Shown: in pieces, positions 7,845 through 16,829 of the stretch
Layout of the letters: each line of letters starts with the position of its first letter
Numbering within the stretch: position 1 is the stretch's first letter
Source of the DNA: JBECKS01 sp964557005
GTDB lineage: Bacteria; Pseudomonadota; Gammaproteobacteria; Pseudomonadales; JBECKS01
Direction: 5' to 3'
NCBI GenBank assembly: GCA_964557005.1
Contig: CAZKYI010000016.1
Location: 1 to 31,096, forward strand
DNA length: 31,096 nt
The notes under the pieces: model-generated
The model's input: the letters and a program-made list of their open reading frames with translations, nothing else
Told to the model about the DNA's origin: nothing
The model's database searches: none
Position numbers and translations under genes: made by a program

Positions 7845-10800
7845 ATGTACAGGACGTACACCTTCAAGACGTTGTTGTCTTATATCATTACGATATTATT
7901 TATTTTTTATTTTCCACTCGCCTTTGCTTCGAAAATCAAAGTCGACGCGAATGCGCCTGAAAAAAATCGCGCCACCATTAAGCAAGCAGCGAATGGCGTA
8001 AAAATTGTCGATATTGTTAAACCGAGTGCAGCAGGTGTATCTGTCAATACGTTTACGCAATATAACGTGTCGGGCGAGGGGCTGATTTTAAATAATGCAG
8101 ACACGCTGGTTCAGACACAACTGGGTGGTTATATTCAGGGTAACACCAATTATGCGGCGGGCGACAAGGCCAAATTGATTGTGAATCAGGTATCGGGGAA
8201 TTCTGCGAGCAAATTAAATGGCTATACAGAAATTGCGGGCAAACAGGCAAATCTCATCATTGCGAATCCCAATGGCATCAGTTGTGATGGTTGCGGTTTT
8301 ATCAATACAAACAAAGCCACCTTGACTACGGGTGAGGTGCATACGTCTTCGCAAGGTCTTGATTATATCGATGTCAAAAAGGGGCGTATCAGTATTGATG
8401 GTCAGGGCATGAATGCCAGCAATCTGAGTGAGGCTGAGTTAATCGCCCGCGCAATTTCCATTCATGCTGAAATTTACGCGCCTGTTCTGAATCTCATTGC
8501 AGGCAGTAATCGAATTGACCGCCACGGTACCGTGCAGGCACAGGCTGGTGAAGGTGAAACACCAGAGCTGGCCATTCACCTGGGCAGTGCATCTGGCCTG
8601 TTTGCCAACACAATCAAAATGCTTTCCAGCGAAGCGGGTTTGGGTGTGAATAGTGAGGGTTATATTTCCACCCGACACTTCAATTTAAGTGCAGATGGCA
8701 AAATCACCTTGCAGGAAAATTCATCAATCAGTACAGAAAAACTTGTCCTGGCAGCGCCTGAATTGAGTAATCGTGGCGTTGTGGAAAGTTTTTCCGATGC
8801 CAGTATCGAACTTGAACATTTGACTAATGCGGGAGAATTCTACTTCTGGCAAAGCAAGCCCTTGTTATTGGATTTGGCGAGTTTCAATAATCAGTCGGGC
8901 AAGCTGTTTAGCAGTGGGGATTTGTATATCGACCACAATAACGCGGGAATCAATAATCAGGGCGGGGAGATTTTTTCTGCGAAAAATCTGCATATTTCGG
9001 CTTTTTCACACCAGAATCTGTTTAACAATGAAGCGGGATTGGTAGCAGCATCAGGTAAGCTGAATCTGCAATTCGAAGGCGCTTATCATTTTCAGCAAAG
9101 CAGTGGTGATATTCAGGCGAATGAAGTGCACGTTCAGGCGCAGGGAATCATTCTGGAACATGATTGGCTACAACGTGGTTCACTGGTTTTAAGTAGTAGT
9201 GAAGGCATCACATTAAACAGTCGCGTGCATACGGGTGCTGCGTATGATTTGAGTGCCCAAGGTAGCATCCTCATCAATCAGGGTGCTGAACTTAAAAGCA
9301 ACAACGAGGGAAACGTGCAATCGAACATTCAGTCAGGCGCAGCGCTTGATAATTACGGCCTGATTTCTGCGCGTGAAATACTCCATATACACGCGGCCAG
9401 TCAAATCACCAATCATGCACAGGCGACAGGCATCGGTGCTGGTGAAGCATATTTCAAAGCAGGTAATCAGATTTCAAATCATTCCCTGTTGTATGCGCGT
9501 GATGCGCTGTGGCTTTTGTCAAACAAGGTTATCAATAGCAGGGACATTGTTAGCTCAGGCAGCCTGTTTATTGCAGGCGGTGTTGATGCGGATTCAAACG
9601 AATTGTTACTAGCGCAACAATTTCATAATGATGCGAGAAATAATATTGCTTATGTGTCATCGGCTGGTGATATGGAAATTCATGCAGCTTTCATTCTCAA
9701 TGAATCGAGTTCAGTGAAGGAAAGTGATATTCGTTATGGTTTTGACAATATTCGTGTGGGTGATCCAGTGATGGGGTGGACGGGTCTATCAGAAAATGAA
9801 AACAGGTTTCTGCCAGTGATAATCAATGATGTTCAGACAGCAGGTCAGCACACCAGTCAACAAACCGTTCGACAGGATGCCTATGCTCAATATACAGGCA
9901 ATCATTTTTATCTCGCACAAATTCACGCAGGCAATCACCTGTATTTGCAGGCGGGAAGTTCAGGGCTTGTAGAGAACAGACAAGGGCAGATGACTGCCAG
10001 AAATAATCTTGAAATTGAGGGTAAAACACTCATCAATAGTAGCGTCACACGCCAGTTAAGGAATGAAGTGAGAACCGATTATTTCTATCCTTTGAGAAAG
10101 GATGCAGGTGAAAACAGAAATTTCTTTTTCACAACGGTGCACTATGATGATTGGTCTAGGTGCGAACAAAATAATGTCTCGTGTTACAAACCTTATTACA
10201 CCGATCTCAATGGTGTCAGAAGATATATCAATGACGACACCACTCAACTGGTTTCAAGCAGAGCACTTTCTAATGGTTTGTATGAATTTACTTTAAAGAA
10301 TCGCTTCACAGGACAAGATTCTAAAGTCACCAGTCTTACCCCATTTGGTGTTTTAACAGCGTTGCAGGCCTACCCACCAGGTTCCCAACATTATCTTTAT
10401 GGTGAGGTTCATGGCGATGCAGATGGTTTTGCCGAAGTGAGTGATCGTTATATCAGCAGATATGAAGATCAATGGGAGATTCCTGAGCAAAAACTCAAAC
10501 CCGATTATTCAGGCACACAGGTTCTCACAAAAGATGTGCGTGGTATTACTGGCGACGGCACGATTAAGGCAGGTCAAACGATAACTATAACTGCCACTAA
10601 AATCTGTAATACCCAAGGCAATCGATGCGAAGAAAAGGACACAAGCTTGAGCACGCCCAAACCTCACGCAGGTATCGATACTGCCATAAGCACCGCCCAG
10701 CCAACACGTATTGACCCTGAGCTTATTGTCCCTGTGGGTGGGTTGTTCTCCTTGAGTAACAGCCCGAAACATTCTTACCTGATTGAAACCAATCCCTTGC

Positions 10801-13800
10801 TCACCGATTACGCACAGTTCATCAGTTCCGACTATTTGTTAAATCAAATTGGCTGGAATGGAGCTGCACATAGTAAACGCCTTGGTGATGCATATTATGA
10901 AATGATGCTGGTAGAGCACACTATCCGAAATGCAACAACTACAGGCGGTTTGAATCACTTTCAGAGCGCTTATGAGCAGTTCAAATATTTAATGGATAAC
11001 GCGGTGGCGGCACAGCAGGATTTGCAATTAGCAGTCGGTGTATCGCTCACGCAACAACAAATCAACGCGCTCAATGCCAGTATCGTGTGGATGGAAACGC
11101 AAATCGTGAAAGGTGAGCCAGTTCTGGTTCCGGTGGTGTATCTTGTTAATCACGATGAATATAAAACCGAAGGCAGTTTGATTGCAGCGAATGAACTTGT
11201 GCTCGCTGGCGGTAACCTGATGAATGAAGGCGATTTATACGCTGCGCAATTATTAAAAACGGGTTTGGCGGGTGATGTCACTAATCGTGGTGTGCTTCTG
11301 TCACGCGGCATGATTCATGCAGAATCCGATGGTGATTTATACAATCAGGGACACATTCAGGGGGCAAGTGTTTATCTTGATGTTGCAGGTGATATTACAC
11401 ATCAAAGTGCGCATGATGTGGGCGTTGTTGCATCGGTCACGGCCACGCAGGGAGATCTTGTGCAAACAGCGGGAGGCACTTACACCGCGATTGCTGCCAC
11501 TACGCGAAGTCACGGCGATCAAATCATTACCGCAGATGCCATTTATCTCGAAACGCATGCACTCAACAGTGATTTCTATCACGGTAAAGGCAATAACTTT
11601 ACCCGCTCCAGTGAAACGCAACATTTAACCAATACTCTGGAAAGTGGCGGGCATCTGGTGCTCAATGCACAACAGGATATTCAATCGCATGCTTCACAAT
11701 TTGTCAGTGGTGGCGATACGCAACTGATTTCTGTACACGGTAATGTTGAATTATTGGCAGTTGAACAGACCACCGATGTTTATAGCAGCCAGACTTCCAG
11801 TTCTGGCCCCTCATGGAATACAACCCGCAAGCTCACCACCAGCCACGATACCAGCAGTGAATTTATCGGTAACAACATCAACACAGGGGGCAATTTGATT
11901 ATTGATGCAGGCAACAACATTCACATGCAGGCGATTCAGGCCGATGTAAAAGGCAGTGCAAAAATCCGTGCAGACAATCAGGTAATCATGGAAAGCCTTG
12001 CCAATACCGAAACCAGTCACGACACACGTCAGGCCAAAAGCCATAGCTCCTACAGAAATACCGATGAAGGTGAAATCAGGCAACAACTGGCACAGGCGCA
12101 AATTCATGCAGGTGAAGGTTTAAGCATTCATGGTGAACAAGGCATAACACTTACAGCCGTGAAGTTGAACACGCAGGGTGATTTGGTGCTCAATGCGCAA
12201 CAGATTCAAAAAGATCAGTATGGCAATGCCCTGCAAAATGAAGATGGTAGTTTTCAAACCGTTGATGGCAGCAAGTCAGACATTCGTTCTGATACGCTCG
12301 CGCTTGTCCATGAGCAATGGCAGTTAGAAGAATCAGGTAAACGAGGTATTGCACGTACTGCCGAAAAAGCAACGGCGGTGATTGAAACCAGAGAAGTGAC
12401 ACTTGGCCAACACAGTGAAACACGCGAAAAACATATTAAAGAACAGGGCTCCCACTTTAACGCAGCCAATATACAAGCCGATGCCGATGGTAACGTGCAT
12501 CTCACCAATATCACTGCCAATGCGCAAACCATTGTTTTATCTGGCGAGCATGTATTGATTGATGCAAAAGCAGACACTCATGAATTCATGCACACAGAAA
12601 GCCAGAAAAAATTTGATTTTGAAATAGGTGATTTTAAACAGGGTGGGTATGAGTTGGCTGCGGTAACCGACATTGAAAGCAGCGAAAATACTTACAGCCA
12701 TGCCACTACCTATCAGCGTAATACTCTCAATGCAGAACACATTCAAATTCATGCAGTCAACACCATCACCTTGTTAAATGTTGATATGAATACCAGTGAG
12801 TTTGAAACCGATGCAAAACGCACGGTGATTGGTGGTTATCAGGATGTTGTCGAAACCACACACAGCAAAACTGAAACCCGTATGCGCACTGCTGTGGAAG
12901 TGAGAAATGCCTATGTCGATACCGCACGCGCGGCGAATGAACTCACTCATGCGCTTGAAGCCCTGGAAAAAGCAGAAGACGCTTATCGTGAAGCGAAAAG
13001 CAAGGTGGCGCACAATCAAATGAGTGCCAGTGAATTAAAATACTACGAAACCAATATTGCCGCTGCTGCTGCCAATGTGGTAAATGCAGAAATTGCGCTG
13101 GTAACGCAAGGTGGAACAGCGGTTGTCACCACGGGAAGTTTGGGTTTTACAGGTGGCATCAATGCAGAGCGCAGTGTGAGTGAAACACACAATAAACAGG
13201 TCGAAAAAATCTGGCAGGGCAGCAACATTCAGGCAGCAAATTGGGTAGCGCAGGGTGATACGCTCACTGTTCAGGGGAGCGAGGTCAAGGTCAGCGATGT
13301 AATGGATTTACAAGTGAAGGATGTTGTTTTTCAGGCAGGGCAAAATGAAACGCACACCAGCAGCAGTAGCCGAAGTGCGACAGAGGGTGCGAGTTATAGC
13401 AGCTCAGGTAATTTCGCTGTGAATGTTGGTAATCAGAATAACAAGAGCGACAGCTATCAATTAACCCATCAAAACAGCCAGATTAGCGTAGGTACACTGA
13501 AAGTGAATAACAACAGTGTCACTCTGGAAGGTGCGCAGGTGGTGGCTGAGCATCTGGATGTTGATACCAAAGATTTGAATGTTATCAGCCTGCAAGATGT
13601 GTATCGCAGCAGCAGCGAAAGTTCAGGCAAGCAGTTGGGTTTGAGTTCTGGTGGAAGTCTGCCCAATGATTTGAGTGGTGTGAGTGTGGGTGGTAATCGA
13701 AGTACCGCCAGTTCCAGCAAACAATGGGTTGCACAGCAAAGCATGCTTATCGGCAGTGAAAGTGCCACCATCAAGGCAGATCACACGCAACTTACAGGCG

Positions 13801-14873
13801 GGCTGATTGCCAATGCGGGTATCGATGAAAACGGTATGCTGATTGATCATGGCAAACTGAATTTTCAAAGTAACACGCTCAGCATTGTGCATCTGCAAGA
13901 CAGTGATACCGCAAAATCCACAGGCATTAATCTGAATACGCAACTGAATGACAAAGGCAGCACGACAATCGGTGGGCATAACCTTGGGCATGACAAGCAA
14001 CAAATTACCTTTGCTACTTTAGGTTTAGGCACTAGCAATCATGCGGACATTCATCGTGATGTTGCAAACAGCCAGATGCTGATTCAAGACCAAAGCACAG
14101 GTGGTTTGAATGCGCATGTGACTGTTAATCACAGGCTGTTAAGCGAAACAGGCAGGGAAGCCATTCGTGAAGACAGAAGGCAAACAGGTTTGATGATGCA
14201 ATCCGTGCCACATATTTTGCCGAGTGAAGATGAACAAGGCATTCAAGGGGATGTTGGCAAGGCCTTAAATTTCCTTGGCACAGTTTCGCTGGGTCTATCC
14301 CCAAGTGACAAAAATCATGGTGGCCTGCTGGCTCAAATACCTGTATTGGCAGGGCAGGGAGATATTCATCATGTCACTGAAGGTGACAGTAAAAATATTT
14401 ATGTAAATGGCATTATGAATACGAAATCACAGGCTCTGGAGGGCGCGCATTATATACATGGAAATGAAGCGAGCCTTTGGTATAACCCGACTCATGGTTT
14501 TATATCTGATATTCTGGAAAGTGCGGTGGATTTGTTCGGTAATCCAGTCGGTTATCAAACAGGGATTAGCCAACAAGCGCACGAATTTCAGGCAAACAAT
14601 TCCGATTATACTATTGCCCTGCATTCTCAAGCGCATTTGATTTTTCAATATGGTGCGCAAAACACCCAGAATAATCACACTTATTTTTCTTTTGGTGCAC
14701 CGCGTACTATTGGCACTTCGGTTGAGAATAGTTTTGCTTTAGATAGTGGGAAGCCCATTAAGCCTGATAGAAATGATGGTGATTATGTTGCCAATCCCTG
14801 GAATATTTTTAATCCCTTTACATGGACAGAACCTGGTCATGGGATTAAAAATTATCCCTCTTTAGTTGAATAG
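7845..14873 (+). CDS. TpsA exoprotein, CdiA/hemagglutinin type, with C-terminal lipase-like alpha/beta-hydrolase domain
   Basis: 2342 residues, start ATG 7845 with AAGGA upstream. Signal peptide to ~28 (PLAFA). The TPS domain (~30-270, haemagg_act PF05860) has NPNGISCDGCGFINT at 141-155, whose Cys147/Cys150 pair marks the CdiA/HecA subgroup. A beta-helical shaft with hemagglutinin repeats follows, interrupted by a helical, Ala/Glu-rich stretch at ~1690-1770. The C-terminal ~160 residues look like an alpha/beta-hydrolase: VNGI (2187), YNPTHGF (2213), ALHSQAH with candidate nucleophile Ser2261, FGAPRTIG (2283) like the class 3 lipase FG-x-PR element, NDGDYVANP (Asp2311/Asp2313) and GHGIKNY (His2332). 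The GxSxG elbow reads L-H-S-Q-A, without either glycine. No VENN junction was found. Probably a surface-displayed or released effector; role in inter-bacterial killing is inferred. Confidence 0.9.
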   Translation: MYRTYTFKTLLSYIITILFIFYFPLAFASKIKVDANAPEKNRATIKQAANGVKIVDIVKPSAAGVSVNTFTQYNVSGEGLILNNADTLVQTQLGGYIQGNTNYAAGDKAKLIVNQVSGNSASKLNGYTEIAGKQANLIIANPNGISCDGCGFINTNKATLTTGEVHTSSQGLDYIDVKKGRISIDGQGMNASNLSEAELIARAISIHAEIYAPVLNLIAGSNRIDRHGTVQAQAGEGETPELAIHLGSASGLFANTIKMLSSEAGLGVNSEGYISTRHFNLSADGKITLQENSSISTEKLVLAAPELSNRGVVESFSDASIELEHLTNAGEFYFWQSKPLLLDLASFNNQSGKLFSSGDLYIDHNNAGINNQGGEIFSAKNLHISAFSHQNLFNNEAGLVAASGKLNLQFEGAYHFQQSSGDIQANEVHVQAQGIILEHDWLQRGSLVLSSSEGITLNSRVHTGAAYDLSAQGSILINQGAELKSNNEGNVQSNIQSGAALDNYGLISAREILHIHAASQITNHAQATGIGAGEAYFKAGNQISNHSLLYARDALWLLSNKVINSRDIVSSGSLFIAGGVDADSNELLLAQQFHNDARNNIAYVSSAGDMEIHAAFILNESSSVKESDIRYGFDNIRVGDPVMGWTGLSENENRFLPVIINDVQTAGQHTSQQTVRQDAYAQYTGNHFYLAQIHAGNHLYLQAGSSGLVENRQGQMTARNNLEIEGKTLINSSVTRQLRNEVRTDYFYPLRKDAGENRNFFFTTVHYDDWSRCEQNNVSCYKPYYTDLNGVRRYINDDTTQLVSSRALSNGLYEFTLKNRFTGQDSKVTSLTPFGVLTALQAYPPGSQHYLYGEVHGDADGFAEVSDRYISRYEDQWEIPEQKLKPDYSGTQVLTKDVRGITGDGTIKAGQTITITATKICNTQGNRCEEKDTSLSTPKPHAGIDTAISTAQPTRIDPELIVPVGGLFSLSNSPKHSYLIETNPLLTDYAQFISSDYLLNQIGWNGAAHSKRLGDAYYEMMLVEHTIRNATTTGGLNHFQSAYEQFKYLMDNAVAAQQDLQLAVGVSLTQQQINALNASIVWMETQIVKGEPVLVPVVYLVNHDEYKTEGSLIAANELVLAGGNLMNEGDLYAAQLLKTGLAGDVTNRGVLLSRGMIHAESDGDLYNQGHIQGASVYLDVAGDITHQSAHDVGVVASVTATQGDLVQTAGGTYTAIAATTRSHGDQIITADAIYLETHALNSDFYHGKGNNFTRSSETQHLTNTLESGGHLVLNAQQDIQSHASQFVSGGDTQLISVHGNVELLAVEQTTDVYSSQTSSSGPSWNTTRKLTTSHDTSSEFIGNNINTGGNLIIDAGNNIHMQAIQADVKGSAKIRADNQVIMESLANTETSHDTRQAKSHSSYRNTDEGEIRQQLAQAQIHAGEGLSIHGEQGITLTAVKLNTQGDLVLNAQQIQKDQYGNALQNEDGSFQTVDGSKSDIRSDTLALVHEQWQLEESGKRGIARTAEKATAVIETREVTLGQHSETREKHIKEQGSHFNAANIQADADGNVHLTNITANAQTIVLSGEHVLIDAKADTHEFMHTESQKKFDFEIGDFKQGGYELAAVTDIESSENTYSHATTYQRNTLNAEHIQIHAVNTITLLNVDMNTSEFETDAKRTVIGGYQDVVETTHSKTETRMRTAVEVRNAYVDTARAANELTHALEALEKAEDAYREAKSKVAHNQMSASELKYYETNIAAAAANVVNAEIALVTQGGTAVVTTGSLGFTGGINAERSVSETHNKQVEKIWQGSNIQAANWVAQGDTLTVQGSEVKVSDVMDLQVKDVVFQAGQNETHTSSSSRSATEGASYSSSGNFAVNVGNQNNKSDSYQLTHQNSQISVGTLKVNNNSVTLEGAQVVAEHLDVDTKDLNVISLQDVYRSSSESSGKQLGLSSGGSLPNDLSGVSVGGNRSTASSSKQWVAQQSMLIGSESATIKADHTQLTGGLIANAGIDENGMLIDHGKLNFQSNTLSIVHLQDSDTAKSTGINLNTQLNDKGSTTIGGHNLGHDKQQITFATLGLGTSNHADIHRDVANSQMLIQDQSTGGLNAHVTVNHRLLSETGREAIREDRRQTGLMMQSVPHILPSEDEQGIQGDVGKALNFLGTVSLGLSPSDKNHGGLLAQIPVLAGQGDIHHVTEGDSKNIYVNGIMNTKSQALEGAHYIHGNEASLWYNPTHGFISDILESAVDLFGNPVGYQTGISQQAHEFQANNSDYTIALHSQAHLIFQYGAQNTQNNHTYFSFGAPRTIGTSVENSFALDSGKPIKPDRNDGDYVANPWNIFNPFTWTEPGHGIKNYPSLVE

Positions 14874-14892
14874 GTGTATTGGTGAGAAAGTG

Positions 14893-15432
14893 ATGACTAC
14901 ATATTGTTTTAATAAAAAATTAACAAGTCTCATGATGATTTTATTCTGTTTGCTATTGGCAGGTTGTGCGACAGAAAAATTTTTAGGAGCAAAAAAAATT
15001 GCAGGGAATGCAATGTATGTAGAAAGATGGTTTCTCAATCCTGAATATGACAAGAAAGAAATTCCCAAAGGCGTGGCGTTTTATGGAAAATCCGCCGAAC
15101 AAATCAGGCATAAATTTACCATTAAGTATTATATTAACGATAAGAAATACAGCACCAAGGAGATTCCTGAAAGTGATATGTGGCAGGTGCGCCATAATGA
15201 TAAACCTTATTATCTTCAGGATGATGATAACTTGTTTTATTACATTAAAAATGAGCAAGGCGAGTTTGAAAAATATTGGGTGAGTTCAAAAGCGACTCAA
15301 CCAGTTACGGTTGATGAAAAGCTTATTCCTATCAAAAACTGCGAAAACGGTTGGTGCTTGCTTTATCCCAATGCGCTTGAAAAGCCTATGTATGTGAAGC
15401 AAGTGATTTTGTATAAGGATGAGGATATTTAA
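14893..15432 (+). CDS. small lipoprotein; candidate immunity protein for the adjacent TpsA effector
   Basis: About 179 residues from ATG 14893, 19 nt after the TpsA stop. The lipobox LLLAGC gives lipidated Cys25, with Ala at +2, favouring outer-membrane sorting. The mature part is charged, rich in Lys, Tyr and Asp, with two Cys in ENCGW-like context (KNCENGWC) near residue 150. No family is recognised. A frame opening at TTG 14866 would overlap TpsA, but the signal sequence fits ATG 14893. The region is clearly more AT-rich than TpsA. Position right behind an effector with a lipase-like end, and periplasm-facing anchoring, parallel the lipoprotein immunity proteins known for T6SS phospholipase effectors. 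That role is inference. Confidence 0.75.
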   Translation: MTTYCFNKKLTSLMMILFCLLLAGCATEKFLGAKKIAGNAMYVERWFLNPEYDKKEIPKGVAFYGKSAEQIRHKFTIKYYINDKKYSTKEIPESDMWQVRHNDKPYYLQDDDNLFYYIKNEQGEFEKYWVSSKATQPVTVDEKLIPIKNCENGWCLLYPNALEKPMYVKQVILYKDEDI

Positions 15433-15623
15433 GTTTTAATTTTTCTGAATTTATGTAGAATTCATCTCGCTAGCTGCCAAGGAATTTTAGTCATATAAAA
15501 GGAACTTTACTTTTTCTATTGCTTCTATTTTTCTGTAGTTTTTATTAATTGTTTGCTTTTTAAAATTACATTGCAGTCGCATTTTCGTTGAAAATATATC
15601 TATTAACTATTCTGGAGAAAATC

Positions 15624-16136
15624 ATGGTAAGGAAATGTTTCTATTCAACTCTTCTTCTGAGCGTGGTGTTGATGTCGTGTGGCTCTGGCTCAGATAAAAA
15701 TAAGCAAGATGATTTTAAAGAAACAATAATGTATGTGCTTTTTGATCAGGAGCATCAATATTCGGATGTCGCGGGTTTGTCGCCAGGTAATGTTGCTACC
15801 AATGAATGGTGTAAAGAGGTTTACAATTTTAGTAAGAATCAAATCATTATGGATGACGATGATGATAATCCAGTGGTTGAAATTATAGATGGAGAAATTT
15901 TTGTAACACCCAACCCAGAACAATCTGCCGTTATGGATGCAGGTTTTGGCCAATGTCCAGAGGAACATTTGGGTGAAGGTGATTTCAGGTGTCATGTTGC
16001 TAATTTTTTCAAGAAAACCTATGACATTGTTTTTCTGCGTGCCGAGCCAGAATTTTACGAAAGTGAGGAGGCAGCTTGTGAGGAGGGGCTTGATGGCTCT
16101 ATTGAACCTGTTAAGTTAGGCAATTATGGGTTTTAA
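15624..16136 (+). CDS. small acidic lipoprotein, function unknown
   Basis: 170 residues from ATG 15624, with GGAGA (15614-15618) 5 nt upstream. The signal sequence ends in LMSC, so Cys19 is the lipidation site, followed by GSGSDK. The mature protein is acidic, with a run of five Asp after QIIM and several Cys (EWC, GQC, RCH, AAC) that could form disulfides. No domain is recognised. A separate 190-bp AT-rich gap precedes it, with a weak promoter-like TTGCAG (15571) / TATATC (15595). It could be a second immunity-like or accessory lipoprotein of the TpsA locus, or unrelated. Confidence 0.7.
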   Translation: MVRKCFYSTLLLSVVLMSCGSGSDKNKQDDFKETIMYVLFDQEHQYSDVAGLSPGNVATNEWCKEVYNFSKNQIIMDDDDDNPVVEIIDGEIFVTPNPEQSAVMDAGFGQCPEEHLGEGDFRCHVANFFKKTYDIVFLRAEPEFYESEEAACEEGLDGSIEPVKLGNYGF

Positions 16137-16187
16137 GCTAAAAAGGAGACCAAGGTAAAGCCTGCGCTTTAAGCTAAATTTTCGCGA

Positions 16188-16222
16188 GCGACTACTTTTT
16201 GGTAGTCGCAAGCCCTTATAAT
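16188..16222 (+). promoter_or_regulatory. hairpin and consensus -10 upstream of the third lipoprotein
   Basis: A perfect 8-bp inverted repeat GCGACTAC (16188-16195) / GTAGTCGC (16202-16209), loop TTTTTG, is followed by a consensus -10, TATAAT (16217-16222), 37 nt before ATG 16259. No good -35 is seen; the hairpin covers where it would be. With no U-tract after it, the repeat is a poor terminator and may be an operator or 3' stabiliser. Confidence 0.45.
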
Positions 16223-16258
16223 GCCCCAATGATTTTTTGAAGCCTGAGGGGAAAATAA

Positions 16259-16807
16259 ATGCGATACGGTTTTTTGAGTGTGTTGATTGTGCTGGCTTTT
16301 GCTTTGGTCGCCTGTAACGGTGACAGCTCGGATAAAAAATTTAACCTTGACGAAAAACTCTACAACATGGCCCTGGCGCAATTTGGCGCAAGCATCAGTT
16401 CTGAAACAAATCCCGAAGAACTTTCCAATCTGATTGACGGTGATGTGGAAACTTTTTTTGAAAGTGAACCCGGCGAGCCGATTCTCATCGAACTGAAAGC
16501 AGTAGAAAACATTGTGCTGTTTGAATTAAAAGGCGAGGGCTTTCCCACTAACATCAGCACACATCCTTCGATTCTGATTGAATTCTCGCTGGATGGTGAC
16601 ACCTATTTCCGTTCAGATGTGACTGTCTATCCTTTAAATAAGGACGACATAATTCCTTGTATTAAAGAAAAATCCGGCACTTCATCTGAAGTGTTGCGTT
16701 GTGTGATGGAACCTGCACAGGCCATCAAATTTATCAGAATTACCACCAAGGCGACGGATGCTCCGTACCTGCTTTCCGAAGTGGTTGCTGCTGCGTGGAA
16801 AAAATAA
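16259..16807 (+). CDS. lipoprotein with F5/8 type C (discoidin)-like domain
   Basis: 182 residues, ATG 16259 with GAGGGGA (16246-16252) 6 nt upstream. Lipobox LVAC gives lipidated Cys19. Mature residues ~42-180 show a discoidin-like pattern: A-x-FGASISSETNPEELSNLIDGD, then ETFFESEPGEPILIEL, SILIEFSLDGDTYF, and KFIRITTKA near the end, matching the 'LiDGd..T.W.s' and 'i.ieyS.DG..w' signatures of F5/8 type C domains, which bind carbohydrate or other surface ligands. It has two Cys (in IPCIKE and LRCVME), probably disulfide-bonded. Own promoter likely. Convergent with the cyclase-like gene 22 nt downstream. Confidence 0.75.
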   Translation: MRYGFLSVLIVLAFALVACNGDSSDKKFNLDEKLYNMALAQFGASISSETNPEELSNLIDGDVETFFESEPGEPILIELKAVENIVLFELKGEGFPTNISTHPSILIEFSLDGDTYFRSDVTVYPLNKDDIIPCIKEKSGTSSEVLRCVMEPAQAIKFIRITTKATDAPYLLSEVVAAAWKK

Positions 16808-16829
16808 AAATTGAAGAAAAACGCAGTGC

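Noticed and set aside
14000..14400. VENN-type junction marking a CdiA toxin boundary
   Set aside because: No VENN or clear variant was seen before the hydrolase-like domain, so the protein is described as CDI-like rather than CdiA.
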